Shown: positions 27,199-35,470 of the stretch, one piece after another
Layout of the letters: the number at the start of each line of letters is the position of its first letter
Position numbering within the stretch: the stretch's first letter is position 1
From: Schlesneria sp. DSM 10557
GTDB lineage: Bacteria > Planctomycetota > Planctomycetia > Planctomycetales > Planctomycetaceae
Direction of reading: 5' to 3'
Length of the DNA: 64,000 nt
NCBI RefSeq assembly: GCF_041860085.1
Contig: NZ_CP124747.1
Location: 2,046,001 to 2,110,000, forward strand
Made by a program: the position numbers and the translations under genes
The notes under the pieces: model-generated
The model's input: the letters and a program-made list of their open reading frames with translations, nothing else
Databases searched by the model: none
What the model was told of the DNA's origin: nothing

Positions 27199-28776
27199 AT
27201 ACTGTTCGGCACGAGATTTGATCTGGCTTGTCTGTTCTGCGAATGCGTCCTTTCCTCGGATGTCTTCGGCCGGTCGATCCGGCGATGCAGGGAGTTCGGC
27301 GCGACGTGAGACAAGAATTTAGTGGTTGTCGCGTAGAGGTTTTATATAGGCGCGCACCAGTTCTCATCACGGTGAGTAGTTCATGCGGATCGGGTATAAT
27401 ATTAAGGATTCACGTCAGGAGTGCGCTATCTTAAGTTTATCGATGTGGCCTTTGACCTCATCGAAGTCGGCCCAGCCGATCAGGTAAAAGCACAGCAGCT
27501 CAAACGTTCTCTTGGTCGGCATGCGTCCGGTATAAAGCAAGATCAAGAGGCAGGCGATGAGCGCAGAGTAAATCTGAATCTCGACACCTTGCTGTCGGGT
27601 ACTCAGCAGGTGGCGGCAGCCGAGCAGGTGCTTGAACATGCGAAAAAAGAGCTCGATCGTCCAGCGAAGCTGATACATCTCTGCGATCAGTTCTGCGGGA
27701 ACGTCCAGCAGATCCGTGGCGATTCTCAGGGTTCCATCGCTGCTGGGGGCTGTACTGGAGAACTTGCGTCCCCGGCGTCGACCGCGGCTGGTGTGAGCGG
27801 AGCAGCGGACGGAGATCAGCCTCAAGGTATGGTTGGTTCGTGTCTTCTTGTGTCGCAATTTGATGACTTGGTCCGCCTGAACTCCTGCTGCGATCGCCTC
27901 GGGCGTGAGCGGTCGTTCTTCGATGGTCTCATACGCTAGCCTGTCACGGACTCGACAGACATAACTGCTTCCAGCGTCATGGATCTTATTCCAGAGTCGG
28001 AACGTCATGTAACCACGATCGATAACATAGCAGTGGTCTGGGTCGATCGTCCGCTCCAGGACCTTCCGTTCGTCCGCATCCCCCTTCGGGTTGGCTGATG
28101 TGGCTTCAATCCGCTTCGGAAGACCGCGCAGGATTTCAAAATGTGTATGCAGGCGATAGCCGCACGTTGGCTTCTCGGAGCAGTTGGTGATCCAGGCGAG
28201 TCGGGCGATCCGTGCCAAGATGGGAATCACTGAACCATCCACAGCGACCAGGGTCTCACCCAGCCCTCGGAAGCGTTCCGGGGCAGGCGCGTCGGGCAAC
28301 TGGTCGGCCAGCTCGCGAGCAATCTTTTTGAGCGGCTCAGGATCAAAGAGCTTCACCGACTCGGAGAGGGAGCCCAATGACGTTCGAGGAATCTTGAGTC
28401 TCTGCTGGACCTTCTTCAGTTGCGAAACCTGCTGCAGGCCACGCAGCGAGTCGACGATGGGTGAATAGAACCAGAGCAGCACCAGCGTGCAATACTGGTC
28501 CATGTGCAGCTGTCGATTTCCCGCTGTATCCCGTGCGGTTCCAACCGCATGTAAACGCTTCAGGAAGGGCCGCAGCACCCGAAAATATTTCAGGCCATGA
28601 ATATTCTTGGCCGAGATCTTGGGCGCTGGTTCGTCATTCGGATCGGGAGCTTGCTCTTTTGGCATCCTGGCACGCTGACATGGCAGATAAACTGACCAAA
28701 TGACGGGCAAAAATGCCCCTCTGGCATCTTGCAGTCAGTATCGTGGTTATGCGCAAATGGCGTGCCGAACAGTATT
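27199..28776 (-). mobile_element. IS4-family insertion sequence, complete
   Basis: Perfect 16-bp terminal inverted repeats, AATACTGTTCGGCACG at 27199-27214 and its complement at 28761-28776, extend imperfectly to 23 bp. They are flanked by an exact 11-bp target duplication, GGAACACAGAC, at 27188-27198 and 28777-28787. Length is 1,578 bp. It contains one transposase gene. The intact duplication indicates a fairly recent insertion. Confidence 0.9.
27415..28665 (-). CDS. IS4-family DDE transposase
   Basis: The 416-aa protein has the IS4 catalytic pattern: first Asp in TLVAVDGSVIP, second Asp in CYVIDRGYMTF, and the Glu inside YQLRWTIELFFRMFK, which fits Y-(2)-R-(3)-E-(6)-K. It moves its element by cut-and-paste. 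The start at 28665 is the first ATG of the frame; a TTG 15 codons upstream is possible. The frame is intact and all DDE residues are present, so it is probably active. Confidence 0.94.
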   Translation of the reverse strand: MPKEQAPDPNDEPAPKISAKNIHGLKYFRVLRPFLKRLHAVGTARDTAGNRQLHMDQYCTLVLLWFYSPIVDSLRGLQQVSQLKKVQQRLKIPRTSLGSLSESVKLFDPEPLKKIARELADQLPDAPAPERFRGLGETLVAVDGSVIPILARIARLAWITNCSEKPTCGYRLHTHFEILRGLPKRIEATSANPKGDADERKVLERTIDPDHCYVIDRGYMTFRLWNKIHDAGSSYVCRVRDRLAYETIEERPLTPEAIAAGVQADQVIKLRHKKTRTNHTLRLISVRCSAHTSRGRRRGRKFSSTAPSSDGTLRIATDLLDVPAELIAEMYQLRWTIELFFRMFKHLLGCRHLLSTRQQGVEIQIYSALIACLLILLYTGRMPTKRTFELLCFYLIGWADFDEVKGHIDKLKIAHS

Positions 28777-28860
28777 GGAACACAGACCGTAATTCTTAAC
28801 GAGGGCTCAAATGAGACAAGTTTGGAGAGCAATGGTGCGAGGATGTATCTTCTCGGCCAC

Positions 28861-30041
28861 TAAATCACCGTGCGCGAATATGCTCGGGTAAGTCGCCTAT
28901 GAGAGCAATTGTTTGTGTTTGTCGTGGTTTCGTTTTCTCAGGTAGCGTCGAACGTTGGTCATGAGTGCGGGCATGGTCGGCCGGGTATGGTTCCGGGTGG
29001 CGTTGGCATGAAGATCCTGCCAGACACGCTCGATCTTATTGTCATCGGGACAGTAGGGAGGAAGAAAATGGAGTTGCAGTCGCTGACCTTGCTCTGTCGC
29101 CAGGCTGAGTCGCACCTGTTCCGTACTGTGAATCGAATAGTTATCCAGGATCACATGAATTCGCTTTGCACCCGGGTAACTTGTGACGAGTTTCCAAAGT
29201 AACAAGATGAAGAGCAGGCTGGTCTTTCTCTCTCCTTCCACCCAGGTGAGTTCACCCGTCCGTGAATCCAAGGCACCAGCCAAGTACCGCTTCACATTCT
29301 TTCCCGGAGTGGACACCTGTTTTTGTTGACCACGAACCATCCAGTCCAGCCCGATTTTCGGATTCAAGTGAATATCCACTTCATCGACATAGACTAGGAC
29401 TTCATCCTGCGGGAGCCGGGCAATGAGTCGCTGAATCTGTCGCAGTTTCCGACGTTTTGCAGGTTCCGACCATGGGCAACCGACCGTCGCTTTGGGTCTG
29501 CCACGGCGAGCGCCGATCATTTTCAGGGCACGGCTCATCGTGGCCACATGAATGCGGATTCCCGTCTCCCGCTTGAGTACTTTAACGAGCATTTCCCTGG
29601 TCCAGGTGGGACGCGTCCAGCCAAACTCTTCAGGAGACGAGGCCACCACCTCATACAGGCGACCCAGGTATTCCTCGTCCAGTTTGCGATCCCCGTTCTC
29701 CTCGCGACGATCAACAAGCCCCGCTTCCCCGGCAGCCAGAAAACGTTCCCTGACGCGACGAACGGTCGACTCCGCGACTCTCAGCATCCTCGCAATCTTC
29801 GCCACGCTATCGCCCTCCAGAAGATTGAGGACGATTTGATAACGAATCTTCAATTGTCCGTCACGGCATCTCCGCATGTTCTTCAGAATTCGCCGCTTGT
29901 CATGACGACTCGGGCTTTGAATAATTCCTTCCATGGGAATCTCTCCTTGAATAATTGGTTCCAAACCACACCCAATTATACCCTTGGAGCGATTCCCTTC
30001 TTTTCAACTACTGACCGAGCATATTCGCGCACGGTGATTTA
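28861..30041 (-). mobile_element. IS630-family insertion sequence, complete, with TA ends
   Basis: Inverted repeats at 28860-28887 and 30015-30042 match over 28 bases, beginning CTAAATCACCGTGCGCGAAT. The outer TA at 28861-28862 and 30040-30041 is the expected TA target duplication of this family, leaving an element of 1,177 bp (28863-30039). It contains one transposase gene and lies 84 bp beyond the IS4-type element. Confidence 0.92.
28897..29934 (-). CDS. IS630-family DDE transposase
   Basis: The 345-aa product has an N-terminal helix-turn-helix (LLEGDSVAKIARMLRVAEST, VRRVRERFLAAGEAGLVD) and a DDE core. Catalytic residues lie in VLVYVDEVDIHL, HVILDNYSIH and CPDDNKIERVWQDLH. The start at 29934 has AAGGAG upstream; a TTG ten codons earlier is also open. 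Intact and probably active. Confidence 0.94.
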   Translation of the reverse strand: MEGIIQSPSRHDKRRILKNMRRCRDGQLKIRYQIVLNLLEGDSVAKIARMLRVAESTVRRVRERFLAAGEAGLVDRREENGDRKLDEEYLGRLYEVVASSPEEFGWTRPTWTREMLVKVLKRETGIRIHVATMSRALKMIGARRGRPKATVGCPWSEPAKRRKLRQIQRLIARLPQDEVLVYVDEVDIHLNPKIGLDWMVRGQQKQVSTPGKNVKRYLAGALDSRTGELTWVEGERKTSLLFILLLWKLVTSYPGAKRIHVILDNYSIHSTEQVRLSLATEQGQRLQLHFLPPYCPDDNKIERVWQDLHANATRNHTRPTMPALMTNVRRYLRKRNHDKHKQLLS

Positions 30042-30416
30042 GCCCTTAAATAAGCGTACGCCTGTTGGTTTTTTCTGATTTTCGTGAACGCGTACCGGTA
30101 GTTTGCACGCTCTTTGCGTCCGGTTTTTCAACAGCGGTGGTCGTCGCATGAGGGTTTTGTCTTTTCCAGGTAAGGTAGTGACGGCGGTGACTCCTTGCCT
30201 TGTAATGGCAGGTGCTTGTTGGGTTGTCGGCCGTACGATCCCAACAAGCGAATCATCATTGTCGCAACGGATGTGCGAGGTCAGCGGCCAATCGGAAGAA
30301 GACGGATTGCCAACTGTTCCAGGCCAGTGATCGTAAGATCAGACGGCGGCCTGTGGTGAGAACCTGGCAGGGGATACGCAGCCAGTAATTGACAAATGTC
30401 CGGAACTCCATTCGTA
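30042..30416. other. Short stretch between two insertion sequences
   Basis: It holds one doubtful 60-codon frame (ATG 30148 to stop 30330) with a hydrophobic segment, VVTAVTPCLVMAGACWVVG, that could be an exported or membrane peptide. There is no family match and no good ribosome site, so I do not call it a gene. Confidence 0.3.
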
Positions 30417-31347
30417 GAGGCAGTTTCAAAACCCTATTTTTGCAATAATTACTCTGGCAGGCAATTTGCATACCGATAAGGGAGAAAGGAGTCCCTTACA
30501 TGCGAATTACCCTGTCCATGTGGCCCCAGCGACGGCGGCCGAATACGACAGGGTCCAGGACGGTCCCGAAGCCTTTTCTTGATGATGCCCAGTGGAATTC
30601 CATCAAAGATCTGTTTGCAAACCCTCTTCCATCCCCGCTGGGAGGCCGACCACGAGTCGAGCCTCGACCCTGTCTGGAGGGAATTTTGTGGGTCCTGAAG
30701 AGCGGAGGACGATGGCAAGATTTACCAGAGCGATACCCCTCTCCTGCAACATGCTGGCGAAGGCTCAAGGAGTGGACGGAGAGAGGAATCATGGTCAAAA
30801 CGTGGGAACGTCTCCTGAAGTCCCTTGATCGACAGAAACAGCTGAACTGGTCGCAGGCAATGGGTGATGGCACCTTTTCGCCTGCAAAAAAGGGGGCGCC
30901 GAGGTTGGCAAGACCAAGAAAGGCAAAGGAACGAAACTCATGCTGATGACGGACGGTAACGGCGTCCCCATCTCGGGGTTCACCATTTCTGCACAGGTCG
31001 CCGAAGTCACCACGATCGAGACGCTGGTCGACATTCAAGTTGCTGGCCAGAAACCGGAGAGGCTGCTGTACGATAAGGCTGCCGATGCGGATTGGATTCG
31101 TGATACGCTCAAACTGCGAGGTATCGAGCAAATCACACCCCACCGAAAAGGCCGGAAGAAGCCGTCTCGACAAGACGGGCGAAGCCTGAGGCGATATGCG
31201 AGTCGCTGGAAAGTGGAACGCACGATCAGTTGGCTAGGCTATCAAAGAAGACTTCTTGTCCGGCATGAATACTACCCACATCTCTTCGAAGGTTTTTTCC
31301 ACCTCGCCTGCCTAATGATATGCTTGAACCGGTTTTGAACCTGCTTC
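30417..31347 (+). mobile_element. IS5-family insertion sequence with frameshifted transposase
   Basis: The ends GAGGCAGTTTCAAAACC (30417-30433) and, on the complement, GAAGCAGGTTCAAAACC (31331-31347) match at 15 of 17 positions. TA flanks both sides (30415-30416 and 31348-31349). Length is about 931 bp. It encodes a two-frame transposase. The ends are inferred from the repeat match. Confidence 0.8.
30500..31338 (+). CDS. IS5-family transposase made by -1 ribosomal frameshift (orfA/orfB)
   Basis: OrfA (30500-30946, 148 codons) starts with AAGGAG upstream. It carries the N-terminal domain (GGRPRVEPRPCLEGILWVLK) and the first catalytic Asp (AMGDGTFSPAKKG). OrfB is in the -1 frame and carries KTKKGKGTKLMLMTDGNG, then LLYDKAADADW (second Asp), then the Glu region RRYASRWKVERTISWLGYQR. 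The switch falls at the classic slippery heptamer A-AAA-AAG (30886-30892), followed by a G-run. The fused product would be about 279 aa, a normal size for the IS427/IS1031 type. An accidental frameshift is the alternative. Confidence 0.85.
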
Positions 31348-31404
31348 TAAATTTCTTTGCGACAGCGAAAAAAACTTGACCTTTTCAAGAATGGTGGAGT
31401 AGAG

Positions 31405-31584
31405 ATGAAATCTTTGGGAGAAAATAATGTCACTGAGTATACAGAGGGTATTCAAAAATCTTGCGATTACATTCCTCGTGATGACGTAAATTTTAGTTGC
31501 GATCACCACTCTCCTAAACGATCAGAGAGGAATAGGACGATCTGCGTGGATGATACGTATCACGAACACGAGCCCAGAGGTTGA
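31405..31584 (+). CDS. Doubtful small hypothetical protein
   Basis: A 59-codon frame starts at an ATG with GGAGTAGAG just upstream. It is hydrophilic, has no recognisable domain and low GC, and overlaps the next frame by 35 nt. It may be a fragment of a decayed gene joined to the following frame. Confidence 0.25.
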   Translation: MKSLGENNVTEYTEGIQKSCDYIPRDDVNFSCDHHSPKRSERNRTICVDDTYHEHEPRG

Positions 31585-31849
31585 CACGCTTAGAATCGCA
31601 AGTTCGGAATCAAGAAATATCGACGTAACATTCCATCGAGTGGACGCAAACAACGCAGTAGAATTCGCATACTTACTCACAACCTACACTTCAAAGAGCG
31701 GAGTATCCTCCTATGCCAAGCCTGACATCTCCGCAATTGAAATCACTGCATATCAAAACGGCCTTGAAAGCGAAGCAAGACGATACAGTCTTGAACTCTT
31801 GAAGTTTGACAATGGAGTTGCGAGCGTGAAACTCGTTAATGTAGAGTAA
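31550..31849 (+). CDS. Small hypothetical protein
   Basis: The 99-aa frame has markedly lower GC than the core genes. The sequence reads RITNTSPEVDTLRIASSESR, then DVTFHRVDANNAVEFAYLLT and SAIEITAYQNGLESEARRYS. It alternates beta and helix-like segments and has no signal peptide or membrane segment. I recognise no family. No clear ribosome site precedes it. It lies between the IS5-type element and dispersed repeat copy B, in the position of a single-gene cassette. Confidence 0.45.
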   Translation: MIRITNTSPEVDTLRIASSESRNIDVTFHRVDANNAVEFAYLLTTYTSKSGVSSYAKPDISAIEITAYQNGLESEARRYSLELLKFDNGVASVKLVNVE

Positions 31850-32015
31850 ATTGTACGACACTGCGAAAAGACGCCTTTTGCGTAAGGAGTAGCAACCCCA
31901 GGGCAATCGAGCGTTAGGTACCAACAAAACCTGCGAGCAGCCGTTCAAATGCGGCTCCATCCCAGCCACAGATCTTTCGCTTGCCTCGAAGACTTCCTAT
32001 TATCGTAAAAGGCCA

Positions 32016-32043
32016 TCGGGGACACAGCGTTTAATGTTGCATT
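32016..32043 (+). repeat. Dispersed repeat, copy B (short)
   Basis: TCGGGGACACAGCGTTTAAT followed by GTTGCATT aligns with the core of copies A and C. It precedes the leucine-rich-repeat gene. Confidence 0.55.
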
Positions 32044-32077
32044 GCTTTGAATATAAGAATCGTTGTTCGCTTGGTGC

Positions 32078-32096
32078 GGGGGGGGGGGGGGGGGGG
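32078..32096 (+). repeat. Run of 19 G directly before a start codon
   Basis: Nineteen consecutive G residues end 4 nt before the ATG at 32101 (run, then AGGA, then ATG). Runs this long are prone to slipped-strand length change, and here the tract merges with the Shine-Dalgarno sequence of the next gene. Confidence 0.9.
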
Positions 32097-32100
32097 AGGA

Positions 32101-33240
32101 ATGAGTTTTATAAAACACTTGATGGCAGAGCGCAGAACACGATTCGGATTAATCGTTGCAGGGCTCGTCCTTGCGTACTTCGCGATAATATGTTTTGAAG
32201 CTACTCGATCTAGGCTAAAAGTCTTCGATATACTTAGCGACTCGGGTACACCAGCGATTACTGTTCCAGAACCGTGGAGATCACTGGTTTCAGACAGGAC
32301 GGCTTTCGGCCTGGGGTTATGTGGCATCGAGAAGGTTGAAGTCTCGAATGAGGATCTCTGTGGGCTAAAGATTTGGCGCGCGGGTCGGCTGGGCGACGCA
32401 ACTGAGGTTAGGATGGATAACTGCGGTATCAGTGATTATTGTCTGTCTCAATTTCCCGCGATGCCGAATCTCGTTACCTTAAATCTGTCTTCCAATCCAC
32501 TGACCGATGTGGGTAGTCTAATTGTCCTCTCGCAGACACCAGACATTCGCCTTGTGTCGCTCAGCAACACTCGAATTACGGATGCGACATCCTCAGTAAT
32601 TCCGCAGCTGGCAAGAATCCAGTATATCAATTTGTCGGACACAGGCGTGACCGCCAATGCCTTTGTTGGCGAGGGCTGGGTTGGAGCCCCCTACTACCTC
32701 AACATGTCGGGTATCGACCTGGACGGAAAAGGGGTCCAGAACCTCCCTCTGACTCTTCAATCGCTCGAGATTTCGCGTTGCGGCGATATCACCGTTGTTC
32801 TCCGAGATGTTAGTAAACTTCGACATTTGCAAAATCTGACAGCACGTCACACTCATATGCGCGTCTCGGAGATCGAGTGGGAAGGGTTCCCTGGTGGCCT
32901 TACCTCGTTAGATGTTGCGGGTGCAGTATTCGAGAGCACAGTTTTGGATCATGTTTCTGTCTTAAGGAACATCAATCTGTTGAATGTATCTGAATGCAAG
33001 ATTGATGTAGCTGGGTGGCAAGCAATTGGGCGTATAGAAGGCCTCAAATCATTGGAATGTGTTAAGACAGATGTATCCCCACTGCTTAGTTCTGATGTTT
33101 CTTGGCTGCCAAAGTTGCAGGTAATTGCTCTCAGTGACGACACTCCCGGCCTGGAGGTGGCTCGGAAAATTAAGGAATTGACAAATGCTACCATGGTGAT
33201 CGCTGTTAATTCGAAGAATGGTCATACCACTCTCAAATAG
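32101..33240 (+). CDS. Membrane-anchored leucine-rich-repeat-like protein
   Basis: The 379-aa protein has a short basic N terminus and one membrane segment (RFGLIVAGLVLAYFAIICF). A series of leucine-rich-repeat-like units follows, such as LVTLNLSSNPLTDVGSLIVL, IRLVSLSNTRITDATSSVIP and IQYINLSDTGVTANAF, then LTSLDVAGAVFE and INLLNVSECKIDVAGWQAIG. The repeats suggest a curved protein-binding surface, probably outside the cytoplasmic membrane. The start at 32101 has AGGA immediately upstream and a G19 run before that. Codon use and lower GC differ from core genes. It sits between copies B and C of the dispersed repeat. Confidence 0.8.
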   Translation: MSFIKHLMAERRTRFGLIVAGLVLAYFAIICFEATRSRLKVFDILSDSGTPAITVPEPWRSLVSDRTAFGLGLCGIEKVEVSNEDLCGLKIWRAGRLGDATEVRMDNCGISDYCLSQFPAMPNLVTLNLSSNPLTDVGSLIVLSQTPDIRLVSLSNTRITDATSSVIPQLARIQYINLSDTGVTANAFVGEGWVGAPYYLNMSGIDLDGKGVQNLPLTLQSLEISRCGDITVVLRDVSKLRHLQNLTARHTHMRVSEIEWEGFPGGLTSLDVAGAVFESTVLDHVSVLRNINLLNVSECKIDVAGWQAIGRIEGLKSLECVKTDVSPLLSSDVSWLPKLQVIALSDDTPGLEVARKIKELTNATMVIAVNSKNGHTTLK

Positions 33241-33566
33241 AAACTAGCCGGGACACAGCGTTTTCTGTTGACATTTGAGAGCTTGAGGAACTTTCGTCTT
33301 CTCCCGCTGAAGAACTTGCCCATAATGGTGATGAAGCGCCTGAAAGCCATTTCCAGATGATCCATCAAACACAATGACATTTTGACTTTACGTTGTCAAC
33401 TGACTATATGACACTGAAACAAGACTGGCCGGCACTTCGTATTGCGACAATAGAGTACAGTGTCACTGTGTCCGTGGCTGAATAGAATGTAAATCAAAGA
33501 GACATCTTGCATCTCAGCAAGCTGAGGTTTTCTTTTCAAGGCGACGAATCAAGGGACTGTGGAGAG
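33241..33566. other. Intergenic with dispersed repeat copy C
   Basis: It starts directly after the leucine-rich-repeat gene stop with repeat copy C (33248-33288). The rest shows no gene and is of low GC. Confidence 0.45.
33248..33288 (+). repeat. Dispersed repeat, copy C
   Basis: CCGGGACACAGCGTTTTCTG followed by TTGACATTTGAGAGCTTGAGG lies 7 nt after the preceding stop codon. It is nearly identical to copy A through the TTGACATTT segment. Confidence 0.7.
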
Positions 33567-33949
33567 ATGCAATCTTTTAAGATGCGAGTGAAGGTTTTTT
33601 TGTACGCAATTTTACATTCGGTTACTGTATTTCTTCTTATATGTCTTCTTATCACAACTGTTATCTTCGTTATTGGCTTTCATGTTCTTACTCTATGTTG
33701 GGATGTCGAATCCGACATTGACGATTACTATGCCGAGTGGGGCGCCTTCGATTTGGTCACCGAGTACATGCGCGAGCATGAAGGTGAATGGCCCCGTTCT
33801 TGGGACGATCTACGTGAATTATACGAAGCTAAGGGCGCGCGCGTCAGTGATTGGACATTCGAGAAATACCAAAGTCGGATGTTCATCGATTTTACGGCGG
33901 ATCCAAAGGAACTCCGAACATTGTCGTTGCGACCGGGTCCGGTGAAGTT

Positions 33950-35259
33950 CAGGGCCAGCGCGCACTCGGCGGCGAATAGGTAAGATGGGGTAACTTGCGC
34001 CAGGGGCCTAATCATCATACCTTGATGCGATTGTTTGCGACAAGAAGCGAGCTGCGGCATTGAGGTGGATCATGGCGAAGAAAGACTCTGGTAGCGTTCG
34101 TCTGAGCTTGGAGGAAATCATTCCGTATTTTGCAGAGCTCGAGGATCCTCGTTCTTCCATCAATCAGAAGCATCCCCTCGTGAGTGTCATTGTGATCTCC
34201 ATCATGGCCGTGCTGGGTGGTTGCAGTGGCCCTACGGGAATCGCGGAATGGGCAGAACTGAAGAAAGACTTTCTGCTGGGGTTGCTCGACTTGCCTCAGG
34301 GAATTCCTCGCAAGGATGTCTTTCGTCGAGTGCTGATGTCGTTGAACCCCGGCGCCTTTCAGGCGTGCTTTACGCAATGGCTGGAGGCCTTACGGGCCGC
34401 AGCGGCGGAGGTTCTGGATCATGATCAATTGCTGCTGGCGATTGACGGCAAAACATTACGCCGCAGTCATGACCGGAAGAAGGGGTTGGGGGCTCTGCAT
34501 TCTGTCAGCATCTGGGCCAGCGAAATGGGCTTGAGCCTTGGGCAAGTCGCGACTGACGAGAAATCCAATGAAATCACGGCGATTCCCGAGGTATTGAAAC
34601 TCGTCGATCTCCGAGGCGCGATCATTACGATCGACGCCATGGGAACCCAGACAGCGATCGCCAAACAGATCATTGAGGCGAAGGCCGACTATGTTCTCGC
34701 TCTGAAAGGGAATCAAGGATCCCTGTACCAGGCAGCGACGGATTATCTCGAAGAACAGATGCAAACGGATTTCGCCGATGTGGACGCTCGTCGGCACACA
34801 ACAACGGAGACCGGACATGGTCGCACCGAGACACGCACCTATGTGCAACTCCCCATTCCAGATGTTCTTGCGGGTGCTGATCGCTGGGCGTCACTGAAGA
34901 CGTTAGGGGCGGTCATCTCGATGGTCGATCGTGGAGGCAAGGAAACCGTCGACATCCGGTATTTTATCAGTAGCCTCCCCTTGGGAGTGAAGTGCTTTGC
35001 CAAGGCCGTTCGCAGTCATTGGTCGATTGAAAACAGTTGCCACTGGACCTTGGATGTCACGTATCGAGAAGACGAGTCCCGCATCCGAGAAAAGCAACTT
35101 CGGGAGAACATGGCGTGGCTCAACCGACATACTCTTTCGCTGCTCAAGCAACAGCAAAACAAGAAAAGCGTCGCCATGAACCGCAGAAGATGTGGCTGGG
35201 ATGATAACGTGATGCTCAAAACACTAATGGGAATCAAGAGTTAGTACGCGCTGGCCCTG
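33950..35259 (+). mobile_element. ISAs1-family insertion sequence, complete
   Basis: The 17-bp terminal repeats, CAGGGCCAGCGCGCACT (33950-33966) and, on the complement of 35243-35259, CAGGGCCAGCGCGTACT, differ at one position. They are bounded by a perfect 10-bp target duplication, CGGTGAAGTT, at 33940-33949 and 35260-35269. Length is 1,310 bp. The single-mismatch ends and exact duplication point to a recent insertion. Confidence 0.95.
34072..35244 (+). CDS. ISAs1-family DDE transposase
   Basis: The 390-aa protein has the H-repeat/ISAs1 layout: an N-terminal domain (FAELEDPRSSINQKHPL, then VIVISIMAVLGGCSGPTGIA), first catalytic Asp in LLLAIDGKTLRRS, second in IITIDAMGTQTAIAK, and Glu in VRSHWSIENSCHWTLDV. 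KADYVLALKGNQ is also typical. The start at 34072 has GAGGTGG upstream; a TTG four codons earlier is possible. Intact and probably active. Confidence 0.95.
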   Translation: MAKKDSGSVRLSLEEIIPYFAELEDPRSSINQKHPLVSVIVISIMAVLGGCSGPTGIAEWAELKKDFLLGLLDLPQGIPRKDVFRRVLMSLNPGAFQACFTQWLEALRAAAAEVLDHDQLLLAIDGKTLRRSHDRKKGLGALHSVSIWASEMGLSLGQVATDEKSNEITAIPEVLKLVDLRGAIITIDAMGTQTAIAKQIIEAKADYVLALKGNQGSLYQAATDYLEEQMQTDFADVDARRHTTTETGHGRTETRTYVQLPIPDVLAGADRWASLKTLGAVISMVDRGGKETVDIRYFISSLPLGVKCFAKAVRSHWSIENSCHWTLDVTYREDESRIREKQLRENMAWLNRHTLSLLKQQQNKKSVAMNRRRCGWDDNVMLKTLMGIKS

Positions 35260-35440
35260 CGGTGAAGTTCAACGCCATCAAAGCTCGCAGGGCTTTAGGC
35301 TGGGCCGGTGGTGCTGGCAACGAGACTCTTCGTAATTACTTTCGACTCGAAGCTCAGGGACACACAGAAGAATCGAACGTCGGAACCACAGATTGAGTTT
35401 TCAATTCCGTGACACGCTGAAAGGCCCTTCCTGAAACGAT

Positions 35441-35470
35441 CCGGGGTACAGCCTTCCCTTTTGACATTTT
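35441..35470 (+). repeat. Dispersed repeat, copy D (diverged)
   Basis: CCGGGGTACAGCCTTCCCTT followed by TTGACATTTT, with GGAACTGGAGGTTGCAGG just after. The CTGGAGGTTGC tail is shared with copy A. It lies 45 nt after the reconstructed stop of the interrupted gene. Confidence 0.6.

Larger units (their letters stand above)
33567..35396 (+). pseudogene. Small membrane protein gene split by ISAs1-type insertion
   Basis: The upstream part (33567-33950, 128 codons; present stop at 33983 inside the element) starts MQSFKMRVKVFLYAILHSVT. It has one membrane segment, then WGAFDLVTEYMREHEGEWPR, SWDDL and MFIDFTADPKELRTL. Beyond the insertion the same frame resumes from the duplicated target: TTC at 35268-35270, then NAIKARRALGWAGGAGNETL, RNYFRLEAQG and a stop at 35394-35396. 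Removing the element and one target copy restores a 169-aa protein. The WPRSWDDL ... RNYF pattern recalls a recurring planctomycete hypothetical type. A ribosome site GGAGAG abuts the ATG. The truncated protein may still be made, with ten foreign residues and a stop from the element's end. Confidence 0.85.

Noticed and set aside
27421-27939. Plus-strand open frame of 172 codons
   Set aside because: It is antisense to the IS4-type transposase.
28791-28800. TTAAGAATTA-like ends considered as IS4 element boundaries
   Set aside because: Another pair of perfect 16-bp repeats with an exact 11-bp target duplication gives better boundaries.
30148-30330. Sixty-codon frame with a hydrophobic segment
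   Set aside because: No ribosome site or family match, and it lies between two insertion sequences; support is too weak to call a gene.
31905-31925. GCGTTAGGT, resembling an integron attC core
   Set aside because: The matching partner core and the inner paired boxes at the right distance were not found, and no integrase is in the window.
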